A stretch of 64,000 nt of DNA from Rhizobacter sp. AJA081-3 (lineage in GTDB: Bacteria > Pseudomonadota > Gammaproteobacteria > Burkholderiales > Burkholderiaceae_C), in the NCBI RefSeq assembly GCF_017795745.1, contig NZ_CP059067.1, positions 4,588,001 through 4,652,000 on the forward strand, given 5' to 3'. Positions 46,361 through 55,613 of this stretch are shown here, in pieces (position 1 is the stretch's first letter; each line of letters begins with the position of its first letter). The notes below the pieces were generated by a model. The model was not told where the DNA came from and searched no databases. It saw nothing but the letters and a program-made list of their open reading frames with translations. A program made the translations under genes and the position numbers.

Positions 46361-47050
46361 ATGCTGAGCGTGAAGGACCTGTTCGTCGCCTACGGGCAAA
46401 GCGAGGCGCTGCACGGCATCTCGTTCGAGGCGGCCTCGAAGGAGACCGTGGCCATCATGGGCCGCAACGGCATGGGCAAGACCACGCTGTTCAAGAGCCT
46501 GATGGGCGTGCTGCCCACGAAGAGCGGCTCGGTCACCGTGGCCGGCAGCGAGATCAGCCACGACGAGAGCTACCGCCGCGTCGCCAAGGGCATCGCCTAC
46601 GTGCCGCAGGGCCGCATGATCTTCCCGACGCTGACCGTCGAGGAGAACATCCAGACCGGCCTGGAGAACGCGAAGGACAAGCGCATCCCCGAGGAGATCT
46701 ACGCGCTGTTCCCAGTGCTGTGGGACATGAAGCGCCGCAAGGGCGGCAACCTCTCCGGCGGCCAGCAGCAGCAGCTGGCGATCGCCCGCGCGCTCGTCAC
46801 CAACCCGAAGGTGCTGCTGCTCGACGAGCCGACCGAAGGCATCCAGCCCTCGATCATCAAGGACATCGCGAAGGCGCTCAACGAGATCCGCAAGCTGCGC
46901 GAGATCACCATCGTCGTGAGCGAGCAGGTGCTGAGCTTTGCGATGGACGTGGCGGATCGCCTGTTCGTCATCGAGGGCGGCCGGCTCGTGCACGAGACCA
47001 GCCGCGCCGACACCGACGCCGCCCACATCAAGCAGTACCTGTCCGTATGA
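46361..47050 (+). CDS. urtE: Urea/amide ABC transporter ATPase
   Basis: The 229-residue LivF-type ATPase has Walker A GRNGMGKT (about 34-41), signature LSGGQQQQLAIARAL, Walker B LLLDEPTEGIQP and the family-typical VSEQVLSFAMDVADR in place of the switch histidine. It pairs with UrtD. It starts 10 bases after urtD behind GAGGAG. Confidence 0.93.
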   Translation: MLSVKDLFVAYGQSEALHGISFEAASKETVAIMGRNGMGKTTLFKSLMGVLPTKSGSVTVAGSEISHDESYRRVAKGIAYVPQGRMIFPTLTVEENIQTGLENAKDKRIPEEIYALFPVLWDMKRRKGGNLSGGQQQQLAIARALVTNPKVLLLDEPTEGIQPSIIKDIAKALNEIRKLREITIVVSEQVLSFAMDVADRLFVIEGGRLVHETSRADTDAAHIKQYLSV

Positions 47051-47081
47051 ATGACAGCCCCCGGCCGCCGAGTACGGCGTC

Positions 47082-47098
47082 CGCCCCCCGCGGGGGCG
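47082..47098. repeat. GC-rich hairpin between urtE and fmdA
   Basis: CGCCCCC-CGC-GGGGGCG is a perfect 7-bp stem in the 118-base gap after urtE. There is no T-run, so full termination is unlikely. It may lower expression of fmdAB relative to the transporter, or be a copy of a repetitive extragenic element. Confidence 0.35.
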
Positions 47099-47168
47099 CG
47101 GCCCGGGCTTGAGGCGGCTCGGCGCCCGGTCCGCCACTTCGATTACCACCCAGCCAAGGAGCACAGCC

Positions 47169-48395
47169 ATGCCCGAAACCCTGATCAAGGTCGACCTTTC
47201 CAAGCCCGCACCGTCCAACGAGATGGTGCACAACCGCTGGCACCCGGACATCCCGATGGCCTGCTGGGTCAAGCCGGGCGACGAGTTCGTGCTCGAGACC
47301 TACGACTGGACCGGCGGCTTCATCAAGAACAACAACAGCGCCGACGACGTGCGCGACATCGACCTGTCGACGGTGCACTACCTCTCCGGCCCGGTGGGCG
47401 TGAAGGGTGCCGAGCCGGGCGACCTGCTGGTGGTCGACCTGCTGGACATCGGCGCCAAGGACGACAGCCTGTGGGGCTTCAACGGCTTCTTCAGCAAGAA
47501 GAACGGCGGCGGCTTCCTGACCGAGCACTTCCCGCAGGCGCAGAAGTCGATCTGGGACTTCCACGGCATGTTCACCACTTCGCGCCACGTGCCGGGCGTG
47601 AAGTACGCCGGCCTGATCCACCCCGGGCTGATCGGCTGCCTGCCGGACCCGAAGATGCTGGAGATGTGGAACGCCCGCGAGCAGGCGCTGATCGACTCCG
47701 ACCCGGCCACCAGCGGCCTGGCCAACCCGCCGTTCGCCGGCACCGCGCACATGGGCAAGCTGACCGGTGACGCGAAGGCGAAGGCCGCCGCCACCGGCGC
47801 GCGCACCGTGCCGCCGCGCGAACACGGCGGCAACTGCGACATCAAGGACCTGTCGCGCGGCTCGAAGATCTTCTTCCCGGTCTACGTCGATGGCGCGGGC
47901 CTGTCGGTGGGCGACCTGCACTTCAGCCAGGGCGACGGCGAGATCACCTTCTGCGGCGCGATCGAGATGGCCGGCTGGGTGCACATGAAGGTCAGCCTGA
48001 TCAAGGGCGGCATGGCCAAGTACGGCATCAAGAACCCGATCTTCAAGCCCAGCCCGATCAAGCCGGTCTACGACGACTACGTGATCTTCGAGGGCATCAG
48101 CGTCGACGAATCCGGCAAGCAGTACTACCTGGACGTGAACGTCGCGTACCGCCAGGCCTGCCTGAATGCGATCGAGTACCTGAAGAAGTTCGGCTACTCG
48201 GGGGCGCAGGCGTATTCGATCCTCGGCACGGCGCCGGTGCAGGGGCACATCAGCGGCGTGGTCGACGTGCCCAACGCCTGCGCGACGCTGTGGCTGCCGA
48301 CCGCGATCTTCGACTTCGACATCAACCCGAGCGCGGCCGGGCCGACGAAGTTCATCGACGGCAGCATCCAGATGCCGCTGTCCCCCGACCTCTGA
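47169..48395 (+). CDS. fmdA: Formamidase
   Basis: The 408-residue FmdA/AmdA-family enzyme hydrolyses formamide to formate and ammonia. It shows the family segments HNRWHPDIPMACWVKPGDEF (about 19-38), GPVGVKGAEPGDLLVVDLLDI, HPGLIGCLPDP, the metal-site-like PPREHGGNCDIKDL (about 218-231) and VYVDGAGLSVGDLHFSQGDGE. Length and motifs match formamidase of Methylophilus. AAGGAG precedes the ATG at 47169. It is cotranscribed with the transporter and with fmdB. Confidence 0.93.
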   Translation: MPETLIKVDLSKPAPSNEMVHNRWHPDIPMACWVKPGDEFVLETYDWTGGFIKNNNSADDVRDIDLSTVHYLSGPVGVKGAEPGDLLVVDLLDIGAKDDSLWGFNGFFSKKNGGGFLTEHFPQAQKSIWDFHGMFTTSRHVPGVKYAGLIHPGLIGCLPDPKMLEMWNAREQALIDSDPATSGLANPPFAGTAHMGKLTGDAKAKAAATGARTVPPREHGGNCDIKDLSRGSKIFFPVYVDGAGLSVGDLHFSQGDGEITFCGAIEMAGWVHMKVSLIKGGMAKYGIKNPIFKPSPIKPVYDDYVIFEGISVDESGKQYYLDVNVAYRQACLNAIEYLKKFGYSGAQAYSILGTAPVQGHISGVVDVPNACATLWLPTAIFDFDINPSAAGPTKFIDGSIQMPLSPDL

Positions 48396-48414
48396 CCTGC
48401 GCAGGAGCTGCCGC

Positions 48415-48756
48415 ATGCCGACCTACGACTACGCCTGCCCGGCCTGCGGCAGCTTCGACGCGCTGCGCTCGTTCACGCAGCGCGACGAGCCCGCCGCCTG
48501 CCCCGATTGCGCGACGCCCTCGCCGCGGGTGTTCGCCGCGATGCCGCGGCTGGCGCTGATGGAAGGCTCGACGCGCCGGGCGATGGAGACCAACGAGCGC
48601 GCCCGCCACGAGCCGAAGAGCTCGGGCAGCTACCCGCTTATGCGCCACCCGGCCGGCTGCGGCTGCTGTTCCACCGGCAAGCGCGGCGCCACGGTCACTG
48701 CGGCAAACGGTGCCAAGGCCTTCCCGAGCAAGCGGCCGTGGATGATCAGCCACTGA
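48415..48756 (+). CDS. fmdB: FmdB-type zinc-ribbon protein
   Basis: The 113-residue protein has an N-terminal zinc ribbon of the FmdB family (MPTYDYACPACG and CPDC, four cysteines at about 8, 11, 29, 32) and a second cysteine group GCGCC near 81-85. FmdB has been described as a positive regulator of formamidase in Methylophilus; the mechanism is unclear. It follows fmdA by 19 bases and has AGGAG before the start. Confidence 0.88.
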   Translation: MPTYDYACPACGSFDALRSFTQRDEPAACPDCATPSPRVFAAMPRLALMEGSTRRAMETNERARHEPKSSGSYPLMRHPAGCGCCSTGKRGATVTAANGAKAFPSKRPWMISH

Positions 48757-48778
48757 ACGGGTCCTGATCGGCCGCAAA

Positions 48779-48800
48779 CCCGGCGGCGGGCGCCGCCGGG
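48779..48800 (+). terminator. GC hairpin after fmdB
   Basis: CCCGGCGGC-GGGC-GCCGCCGGG is a perfect 9-bp stem 23 bases after the fmdB stop. No T-run follows, so it is a possible but unproven end of the urt-fmd operon. Confidence 0.45.
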
Positions 48801-48859
48801 CGCAGGGTGCTAAGCTTTCCGCCCCAAAAGCGAAAAGCGCCCTGCGCACGGAGACCCTC

Positions 48860-50011
48860 ATGCCCGGATTGCTGCCCGACGTCGACCCCGATGGCCTGCT
48901 CGAATACTCGGTGGTCTACACCGACCGCGCGGTCAACCACATGTCGCGCAAGTTCCAGGGTGTGATGCGCGACATCTCCGGCGTGCTCAAGGAGGTCTAC
49001 AACGCCCGCTCGGCCGTCGTCGTGCCGGGCAGCGGCACCTACGGCATGGAAGCGGTGGCGCGCCAGTTCGCCACCGACCGCCCGGTGCTGGTGATCCGCA
49101 ACGGCTGGTTCAGCTACCGCTGGACGCAGATCTTCGACATGGGACGCATCCCTTCGTCGAGCACCGTGCTGAAGGCGCGCACCGCCGGTGCGGGCCGGCA
49201 GATGCCCTTCGCGCCGGCGCCGATCGACGAGGTGGTGGCGACCATCCGCCGCGAAAAGCCGGCCGTGGTGTTCGCACCGCACGTCGAGACCTCCGCCGGC
49301 CTGGTGCTGCCCGACGACTACCTGAAGGCCGTGGCCGATGCCGCGCACGAGGTGGGTGGCCTGTTCGTGCTCGACTGCATCGCCTCCGGCGCGTTGTGGG
49401 TGGACATGAAGGCCACCGGCGTCGACGTGGTCATCAGCGCGCCGCAGAAGGGCTGGACCGGCTCGCCCTGCTGCGCCTTCGTGATGCTCGGCGAGCGCGC
49501 CCGCACCGCGATCGACTCCACCACCAGCAGCAGCTTCGCCATCGACCTGCGCAAGTGGCTGCAGATCATGGAGACCTACGAGAGCGGCGCGCACATGTAC
49601 CACACCACCATGCCGACCGATGCGCTGACGCGCACGCGCGACGTGATGCTGGAGACGAAGGCGCTCGGCTTCGAGAAGCTGCGCGCGGCGCAGCTCGAGC
49701 TCGGCCGCAAGGTGCGCGCGACGCTGGTGCGCCGCGGCTTCCCGAGCGTGGCGGCCGAGGGCTTCCAGGCCGCGGGCGTGGTGGTCAGCTACACCACCGA
49801 CGACGGCCTGCAAAGCGGCAAGAGCTTCCTCGCCGAAGGCCTGCAATCGGCCTCGGGCGTGCCGCTGCAGTGCGACGAAGGCCCCGACTTCAAGACCTTC
49901 CGCCTCGGCCTGTTCGGCCTGGAGAAGCTGCAGCACGTCGACCGCACGGTGCAGAACCTCGAAGCGGCGCTCGACCGCATCGCCGGCGCCGGGCAGCGCG
50001 CCGCCGCCTGA
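48860..50011 (+). CDS. Class V pyridoxal-phosphate aminotransferase
   Basis: The 383-residue enzyme belongs to the alanine-glyoxylate/serine-pyruvate aminotransferase group. VVPGSGTYGMEA (about 54-65) binds the cofactor phosphate, and K197 in VISAPQKGW forms the Schiff base. ETSAGLVLPDDYL and a C-terminal FRLGLFGLEKL are further family marks. The gene is downstream of fmdAB in the same direction with a 103-base gap, so it may be read from its own promoter. Its substrate and link to amide use are unknown. Confidence 0.85.
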   Translation: MPGLLPDVDPDGLLEYSVVYTDRAVNHMSRKFQGVMRDISGVLKEVYNARSAVVVPGSGTYGMEAVARQFATDRPVLVIRNGWFSYRWTQIFDMGRIPSSSTVLKARTAGAGRQMPFAPAPIDEVVATIRREKPAVVFAPHVETSAGLVLPDDYLKAVADAAHEVGGLFVLDCIASGALWVDMKATGVDVVISAPQKGWTGSPCCAFVMLGERARTAIDSTTSSSFAIDLRKWLQIMETYESGAHMYHTTMPTDALTRTRDVMLETKALGFEKLRAAQLELGRKVRATLVRRGFPSVAAEGFQAAGVVVSYTTDDGLQSGKSFLAEGLQSASGVPLQCDEGPDFKTFRLGLFGLEKLQHVDRTVQNLEAALDRIAGAGQRAAA

Positions 50012-50042
50012 CCGGGCGCGGCCGCGGGTTGGCGGGCGAGCC

Positions 50043-50996
50043 GTGTCGCACCGCGTCGCCTACATCGCCCGCATCAACCGGGTGCTCGACCACATCGACA
50101 CCCACCTCGCCGACGTGCTCGACCTGGGCACGCTGGCGGCGGTGGCGAACTTCTCGCCCTGGCACTTCCACCGCGTCTTCCAGTCGGTCACCGGCGAGAC
50201 GCTCGCCGATCGGGTGCGCCGACGCCGGCTGGAAGTGGCCGCGGGCCGGCTGCTGTGCCTGCCGTCGCAGGCCGCACTGACGATCGCACTGGACGTCGGC
50301 TTCGCCTCGGCCGAGGTCTTCACGCGGGCGTTCAAGGCCCGCTTCGGCGTCACGCCCAGCGCATGGCGGCGCGGCGCCTGGCGCGAGTGGGCACAGGTGC
50401 ATCGCGATCGACTCCGCAAGATTCATCAAGCGCATGGCAAGCAACATCAAGCCGTCATCGAAGCGCTGCAGCACGATGCGTCCCCATGGCAAGACCGCCA
50501 TGCCGACGGAGAAGAAGCGATGGACATCGAACTGCGAACCCTGCCCGACCTGCGCGTGGCCTACATGCGCCACGTGGGGCCCTACGGAAGCCCGGCCATC
50601 GGACAGATGTGGTTCCGCTTCGACGCGTGGCGGCGGCAGCGTGGCCTGCAGCGCGCCGACATCCTGCTGCTCGGCGTGAGCCAGGACAGCCCCGACATCA
50701 CCGCGCCCGAGCGGTGCCGCTACGACGCCTGCGTGCAGGTCGACGAGCACTTTCGGCCCGAGGGAGAGATCGGCGTGCAGACCATTGCCGGTGGCCGCTA
50801 CGCCTGCCTCCGCTTCGACGGCACGGGCAGGGAGATCCACGCCGCCTGGCAGCGTGTATTCGCGCAGTGGCTGCCGGGCAGCGGTTACCAGCCCGACGAC
50901 CGGCCTTGCGCCGAACTCTACGACCGGGGCAGCGACATCGAGCCGAAGACGGGGCGATTCAGCTGCCTTCTGTGCGTGCCGCTGCGCCCGGCCTGA
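50043..50996 (+). CDS. AraC-family regulator with GyrI-like effector domain
   Basis: The 317-residue protein has a double helix-turn-helix DNA-binding domain at the N-terminus (about 5-108; SPWHFHRVFQSVTGETL and SAEVFTRAFKARFGVTPSAWRRG). A GyrI-like small-molecule domain follows (about 160-315; MDIELRTLPDLRVAYMRHVGPY). This Rob-like layout binds hydrophobic drugs in characterised members. It begins with GTG 31 bases after the aminotransferase gene and ends next to a convergent gene. A role in amide use is not indicated. Confidence 0.88.
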   Translation: MSHRVAYIARINRVLDHIDTHLADVLDLGTLAAVANFSPWHFHRVFQSVTGETLADRVRRRRLEVAAGRLLCLPSQAALTIALDVGFASAEVFTRAFKARFGVTPSAWRRGAWREWAQVHRDRLRKIHQAHGKQHQAVIEALQHDASPWQDRHADGEEAMDIELRTLPDLRVAYMRHVGPYGSPAIGQMWFRFDAWRRQRGLQRADILLLGVSQDSPDITAPERCRYDACVQVDEHFRPEGEIGVQTIAGGRYACLRFDGTGREIHAAWQRVFAQWLPGSGYQPDDRPCAELYDRGSDIEPKTGRFSCLLCVPLRPA

Positions 50997-51959
50997 TCAG
51001 TTCTTCTGAGCCGCGGGCAGCGGCAGGCCGCGCGCGCGCAGCACCGCGCGGGCGCGATCGGGGTAGTCGGTGATCAGGCCATCGACGCCCCAGCCGATCA
51101 GGCGCTCCATGTCGGCACTTTCGTTGACGGTCCACGGGATCACCTGCAGGCCGAGCGCGTGTGCCTCGTCGACGAGGCGCGCGTTCAGGTCATCGAAGTT
51201 CGGCGACCAGATCGTGCCGCCGGCCGCCTTCACCATCTTCGGCAGCGTGCCGTGCTCGGCGAGGCCGAAGCCGGCGGTCCACGCGCCGTCGGCGATCGTA
51301 TTGAAGCGCGGCGTCTGCGCCGACAGGTAGGCGGTGGGCAGGCCCGGCGCGCGTTGCTGCACACGCTGCAGCGCCCGCCAGTCGAAACCCTGGACCGTGA
51401 CGCGCCCTTCCATGCCGGCCTGTTTCACCAAGGCCAGCAGCGCATCGACGATCTGTTCGAAAGCCGGCGTTTCCTCGGGCCGGTGCGGATTCATCTTGAT
51501 CTCGATGTTGAACCGCACGCCGTCGGCACCGAGCTCGCGCACCTTCTGGAACAGCGCAGCCAGCGTCGGGATGCGTTGCCCATCCACCGGTTGCTGCGAG
51601 GGAAAGCCGCGCGCATAGGCCGTGCCGGGCTGCAGCCGGCCGACGTCGAAGGCCTGGATCTGCGCCAGCGTGAGATCTCGCAGCAGCGGGCCCGGCGCCT
51701 TCACCCACGCGCCCTGTGCATCGCGCGCCAGGTCGGGATTGATGCGCGGGTCGTGGCTGATCACCAGGATGCCGTCGGCACTCAGGTGCACGTCGGTCTC
51801 GAGCGTGGTGACGCCGATCTCCAGTGCGCGCTCGAAGGCGGCCAGCGTGTTTTCCGGCGCCAGGCCGCGCGCTCCGCGGTGGCCTTGCAGGTCGAAGGCG
51901 CACGCGCCGGCGCTCAGCGCGATGGCCCCCACGGCAACGAGCATCCAACGCAGCCTCAT
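50997..51959 (-). CDS. Periplasmic glycerophosphodiester phosphodiesterase
   Basis: The 320-residue protein has a signal peptide ([18 protein letters not shown]) and the GDPD fold: [18 protein letters not shown] (about 26-43) with the first catalytic histidine, [17 protein letters not shown] (metal site and second histidine) and FNIEIK. It would release glycerol 3-phosphate from deacylated phospholipids. ATG 51959 was chosen; GTG 51965 is possible. It is divergent from amiE; the operator at 51971 lies 12 bases upstream of its start. Confidence 0.9.
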   Translation of the reverse strand: MRLRWMLVAVGAIALSAGACAFDLQGHRGARGLAPENTLAAFERALEIGVTTLETDVHLSADGILVISHDPRINPDLARDAQGAWVKAPGPLLRDLTLAQIQAFDVGRLQPGTAYARGFPSQQPVDGQRIPTLAALFQKVRELGADGVRFNIEIKMNPHRPEETPAFEQIVDALLALVKQAGMEGRVTVQGFDWRALQRVQQRAPGLPTAYLSAQTPRFNTIADGAWTAGFGLAEHGTLPKMVKAAGGTIWSPNFDDLNARLVDEAHALGLQVIPWTVNESADMERLIGWGVDGLITDYPDRARAVLRARGLPLPAAQKN

Positions 51960-51970
51960 GCGCACGATGC

Positions 51971-51986
51971 TACGTCAATCGACGTA
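51971..51986. promoter_or_regulatory. Palindromic operator TACGTC-N4-GACGTA upstream of amiE
   Basis: A perfect copy of the palindrome found upstream of urtA, with spacer AATC. The flanks GC before and TTxGxCC after are shared by both sites. A -10-like TGCAAT (52010-52015) is placed exactly as TACCTT is at the first site and is likewise followed by GG. amiE starts 58 bases downstream. Confidence 0.7.
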
Positions 51987-52044
51987 TTGGCCCGGGCGCG
52001 CCGCTTCGCTGCAATGGCCCCATCCCAGACCACCGGAGCGGGCC

Positions 52045-53085
52045 ATGCACCACGGCGACATCTCGAGCAGCAAGGACACCGTCGGCGTCGCCGTCGTCAA
52101 CTACAAGATGCCGCGACTGCACAGCAAGGCGGAGGTGCTGGCCAATGCGCGCCAGATCGCCGACATGATCGTCGGCATGAAGCTCGGCCTGCCGGGCATG
52201 GACCTGGTCATCTTCCCCGAGTACAGCACGCACGGGATCATGTACGACTCGAAGGAGATGTACGACACCGCCAGCACCGTGCCCGGCGAGGAGACGGCGA
52301 TCTTCGCGGCGGCCTGCAGGAAGGCCAAGGTCTGGGGCGTGTTCTCGCTGACCGGCGAGCGCCACGAGGAGCACCCGAACAAGGCGCCCTACAACACGCT
52401 GATCCTGATGAACGACCAGGGCGAGATCATCCAGAAGTACCGCAAGATCATGCCCTGGGTGCCCATCGAGGGCTGGTACCCGGGCAACTGCACCTATGTC
52501 AGCGAGGGCCCCAAGGGCCTGAAGGTCAGCCTCATCATCTGCGACGACGGCAACTACCCGGAGATCTGGCGCGACTGCGCGATGAAGGGCGCCGAGCTGA
52601 TCGTGCGCTGCCAGGGCTACATGTACCCGGCCAAGGAGCAGCAGATCATGATCTCCAAGGCCATGGCCTTCGCCAACAACACCTACGTGGCGGTGGCCAA
52701 CGCGGCCGGCTTCGACGGCGTGTACTCGTACTTCGGCCACAGCGCGATCATCGGTTTCGACGGCCGCACGCTCGGCGAATGCGGCGAGGAGGACATGGGC
52801 ATCCAGTACGCGGCCCTGTCCAAGAGCCTGATCCGCGACTTCCGCAAGAACGGCCAGAGCGAGAACCACCTCTTCAAGCTGCTGCACCGCGGCTACACCG
52901 GCCTGATCAACTCGCGCGAGGGCGACCAGGGCGTGGCCGCCTGCCCCTACGAGTTCTACAGCCAGTGGGTGAACGACCCCGAAGGCACACGCAAGCGTGT
53001 CGAGGCGATCACGCGCGACACCGTGGGCACCGAAGAGGCGCCGATCGAGGGCATCCCGAACCCGGCCACGCTGGCGCATCGTTAG
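52045..53085 (+). CDS. amiE: Aliphatic amidase
   Basis: The 346-residue nitrilase-superfamily enzyme hydrolyses acetamide and other short aliphatic amides to the acid and ammonia. The catalytic triad is at exactly the positions known for the Pseudomonas aeruginosa enzyme: E59 in IFPEYS, K134 in KYRKIMPW and C166 in IICDDGN, and the length is the same (346). It lies behind the shared operator and starts the unit amiE-AAA-VWA, with the AAA gene 10 bases after it. Confidence 0.96.
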   Translation: MHHGDISSSKDTVGVAVVNYKMPRLHSKAEVLANARQIADMIVGMKLGLPGMDLVIFPEYSTHGIMYDSKEMYDTASTVPGEETAIFAAACRKAKVWGVFSLTGERHEEHPNKAPYNTLILMNDQGEIIQKYRKIMPWVPIEGWYPGNCTYVSEGPKGLKVSLIICDDGNYPEIWRDCAMKGAELIVRCQGYMYPAKEQQIMISKAMAFANNTYVAVANAAGFDGVYSYFGHSAIIGFDGRTLGECGEEDMGIQYAALSKSLIRDFRKNGQSENHLFKLLHRGYTGLINSREGDQGVAACPYEFYSQWVNDPEGTRKRVEAITRDTVGTEEAPIEGIPNPATLAHR

Positions 53086-53095
53086 GAGCGCCGCG

Positions 53096-53881
53096 ATGGA
53101 TGCCCACCGCATCCGCAGCGAGCCGTACTACCAGAGCGTCGCCGACGAAGTCGCGCTGTTCGAGGCGGCCTACGCGAAGCGCCTGCCGCTGCTGCTCAAG
53201 GGCCCCACGGGCTGCGGCAAGACGCGCTTCGTCGAGCACATGGCCTGGCGGCTCGGCAAGCCGCTGGTCACCGTGGCCTGCCACGAGGACCTGAGCGCCG
53301 CCGATCTGGTGGGCCGCTGGCTGCTCGACGCCGACGGCACGCGCTGGCAGGACGGGCCGCTGGCGCTGGCCGCGCGGCACGGCGCGCTGTGCTATCTCGA
53401 CGAACTGGTCGAGGCGCGTGCCGACACCACGGTGGTGATCCACCCGCTGGCCGACACGCGGCGCGTGCTTCCGATCGCCGCCTGCAACGAGCTGCTCGCC
53501 GCACACCCGGACTTCTCGCTGGTCGTGTCCTACAACCCCGGCCCGATGGCGCGCGAGATGAAGGCCTCGACGCGGCAGCGCTTCTGCGCGCTCGAGTTCC
53601 GCCATCCCGCACCGGAGGCCGAGGCCACGATCGTGGCGCGCGAATCCGGGCTCGGTCTTGACACGGCAGCCACGATCGTCGCCTTTGGCGTGCGCACGCG
53701 GCGCCTGCAGGGCCATGGCCTGGACGAGGGCGCGTCCACACGCATGCTGGTGCACGCCGCCGTGCTGGCGGTGCAGGGCGTGGCGCCGCGGCGGGCCTGC
53801 CGCATGGCGGTAGTCGACGCTCTGAGCGACGAGCCCGGCGTGCACGACGCGTTGCTGGGGGCGCTGGATGCGTCGTTCTGA
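53096..53881 (+). CDS. MoxR/CbbQ-type AAA ATPase
   Basis: The 261-residue ATPase has Walker A GPTGCGKT (36-43), Walker B ALCYLDEL (about 97-104), the sensor asparagine in VVSYNPGP and a C-terminal lid. It resembles CbbQ/NorQ/NirQ, which remodel rubisco or nitric oxide reductase together with a VWA partner. Here it sits 10 bases behind amiE with AGGAG before its ATG, and the VWA gene follows. It may activate or assemble the amidase or another amide enzyme; that is inference. Confidence 0.88.
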   Translation: MDAHRIRSEPYYQSVADEVALFEAAYAKRLPLLLKGPTGCGKTRFVEHMAWRLGKPLVTVACHEDLSAADLVGRWLLDADGTRWQDGPLALAARHGALCYLDELVEARADTTVVIHPLADTRRVLPIAACNELLAAHPDFSLVVSYNPGPMAREMKASTRQRFCALEFRHPAPEAEATIVARESGLGLDTAATIVAFGVRTRRLQGHGLDEGASTRMLVHAAVLAVQGVAPRRACRMAVVDALSDEPGVHDALLGALDASF

Positions 53882-53916
53882 CATCAGGCGGCTTCTGGGC
53901 CAGGGGCAGGCCTGAC

Positions 53917-55527
53917 ATGGGCTCGGCACTGCCCCTGCATTGGCTGCACGTCGACGCGCCGTCGGCCGCACCGGCGCTGCTGTCACTGCAGCAGACGCTG
54001 CGCGCGCTGTGGGGGCTGGAGGCCTCGGTGATCGCCGACGGCGAGGTGCCGCACCTGGCCGCCGGCAGCATCCATCTGCCGCGCAGCGCCCCCACCGGCT
54101 GCGCCGACTCGCCCTGGCAGCGCGCGGCGGCGGCGCATGCGGCCGCCCACCTCGTCTACTCGCCGCAGGTGTTCGATGGGCGCGGGTTGCGACCCATCGT
54201 GCGCGCGATCATCGGCGTGCTCGAAGACGCCCGCGTCGAGACGCTGGCCGGCCGCGAGCTGCCCGGCCTGCAACGCTGGTGGCGCCCGCTCCACACCGCG
54301 CTGCCCACCGATGGCGACGGTGTCGAAACGCTGCTGCTGCGCCTGGCGCGCGCGCTCGCCGACCCCGGCTACGACGATCCGCACCCCTGGGTGCGCAAGG
54401 GTCGCGCGCTGTTCTTCCTCGACGCGCGCGGCGAGGTGCTGGCCGAGCCGCGCGCCGAGGGCCTGCGCGAGATCGCCTCGCGGCTGGGCCACGACCTCGG
54501 CCAGATGCGGCTGCAGTTCAATGCGAAGGGCTACCTGCCGGGGCCGGGTTACCGCGACGATCACCGCTGGATGTGGCCGTCCGGTGCCGACGAGAGGTCC
54601 GACGCTGCACCGGCGACGCCGCCGCCGGGCCGCAGCGCCGACGAGCCCCCAGCGGCCCCGGACGGCGAACCGCATCCGGAGTGGGACCGCCTGATCGCAC
54701 GGCTGCGCCCCGCGTGGTGCCGCGTGCGCGAACAGCGCGACGAAGCCAGCGTCAACGCTGCGATCACGCTCCCGCAGGCGCCCTCGCCCGCCGCGCTGCG
54801 GCGCGCCGTGGCCGCGGGGCCGGCCCGCGGGCCTTGGCGCACCGAGCACGAAGGCGAGCGCCTCGACCTCGATGCGCTGCTGCGCGCACGCATCGCACGG
54901 CGCGCACGGCTGCCGCTGGAGGCGCGGCTGCACCGTGGCCGCTCGCGCGGCCGGCGCTTCGGCCATGCACTCCTGCTGATCGATCAGTCGGCCTCGACCT
55001 CGACGCCCTGGACCGAGGGCGACAGCGACCAGCTGCGCGCCGCCTGCGCGATGGCCTGGCAAGCTGCGCGGGCCCTCGCTTCGGCGGGCCTGCGCACGGC
55101 CATCGCCGGCTTCGCCTCGAACGGGCGGCACGCGGTGCACTGGCAATCGGTGCATGCCTTCGGCGAGCCGCTGGACCCGCAGGCGGGCGCGCGGCTGGCG
55201 GCCCTGCGCAGCAGCGGCTCGACGCGCCTGGGCGCGGCGCTTCGCCACGCGACGCGCCGGCTGGCGTGCCAGCGCGGCGGCGAGCAGCTGGTGCTGGTGT
55301 TCAGCGATGCGATCGCCCACGACATCGACGTGCATGACCCGCGCTACCTCGCCGAGGACGCGCGCCATGCCGCACGCCATGCGCAGCGCCAGGGCCTGCG
55401 CCTGGCCTGTATCGCCCCCGACCGTGCCCAGGCGGCCGCGGCACGCGCCGTCTTCGGCGCGGCACAGGTGGCCGTGGTCGAGCGCCTCGAGGCCCTGCCG
55501 GTCGCGCTGCGGCGGCTGCTGGGCTGA
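53917..55527 (+). CDS. VWA-domain protein, CbbO/NorD-like
   Basis: The 536-residue protein has a helical N-terminal region and a C-terminal von Willebrand A domain (about 345-535). The metal-ion adhesion site begins with LLIDQSAST (DxSxS) and continues with the aspartate in LVFSDAIAHD. CbbO and NorD act as adaptors of the CbbQ/NorQ ATPase and bind the target enzyme. It lies 35 bases after the AAA gene, so both form a chaperone pair beside amiE. The middle (about 215-260) is rich in proline and alanine. Confidence 0.85.
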   Translation: MGSALPLHWLHVDAPSAAPALLSLQQTLRALWGLEASVIADGEVPHLAAGSIHLPRSAPTGCADSPWQRAAAAHAAAHLVYSPQVFDGRGLRPIVRAIIGVLEDARVETLAGRELPGLQRWWRPLHTALPTDGDGVETLLLRLARALADPGYDDPHPWVRKGRALFFLDARGEVLAEPRAEGLREIASRLGHDLGQMRLQFNAKGYLPGPGYRDDHRWMWPSGADERSDAAPATPPPGRSADEPPAAPDGEPHPEWDRLIARLRPAWCRVREQRDEASVNAAITLPQAPSPAALRRAVAAGPARGPWRTEHEGERLDLDALLRARIARRARLPLEARLHRGRSRGRRFGHALLLIDQSASTSTPWTEGDSDQLRAACAMAWQAARALASAGLRTAIAGFASNGRHAVHWQSVHAFGEPLDPQAGARLAALRSSGSTRLGAALRHATRRLACQRGGEQLVLVFSDAIAHDIDVHDPRYLAEDARHAARHAQRQGLRLACIAPDRAQAAAARAVFGAAQVAVVERLEALPVALRRLLG

Positions 55528-55613
55528 TCGCGCAGCGGCCGGATTCCGGGTCGCCGCGAGGGGACTTGCGCGCCTGGGTTACCGTCGCGCGCTGGAATCA
55601 CAGGAGTACCCCT

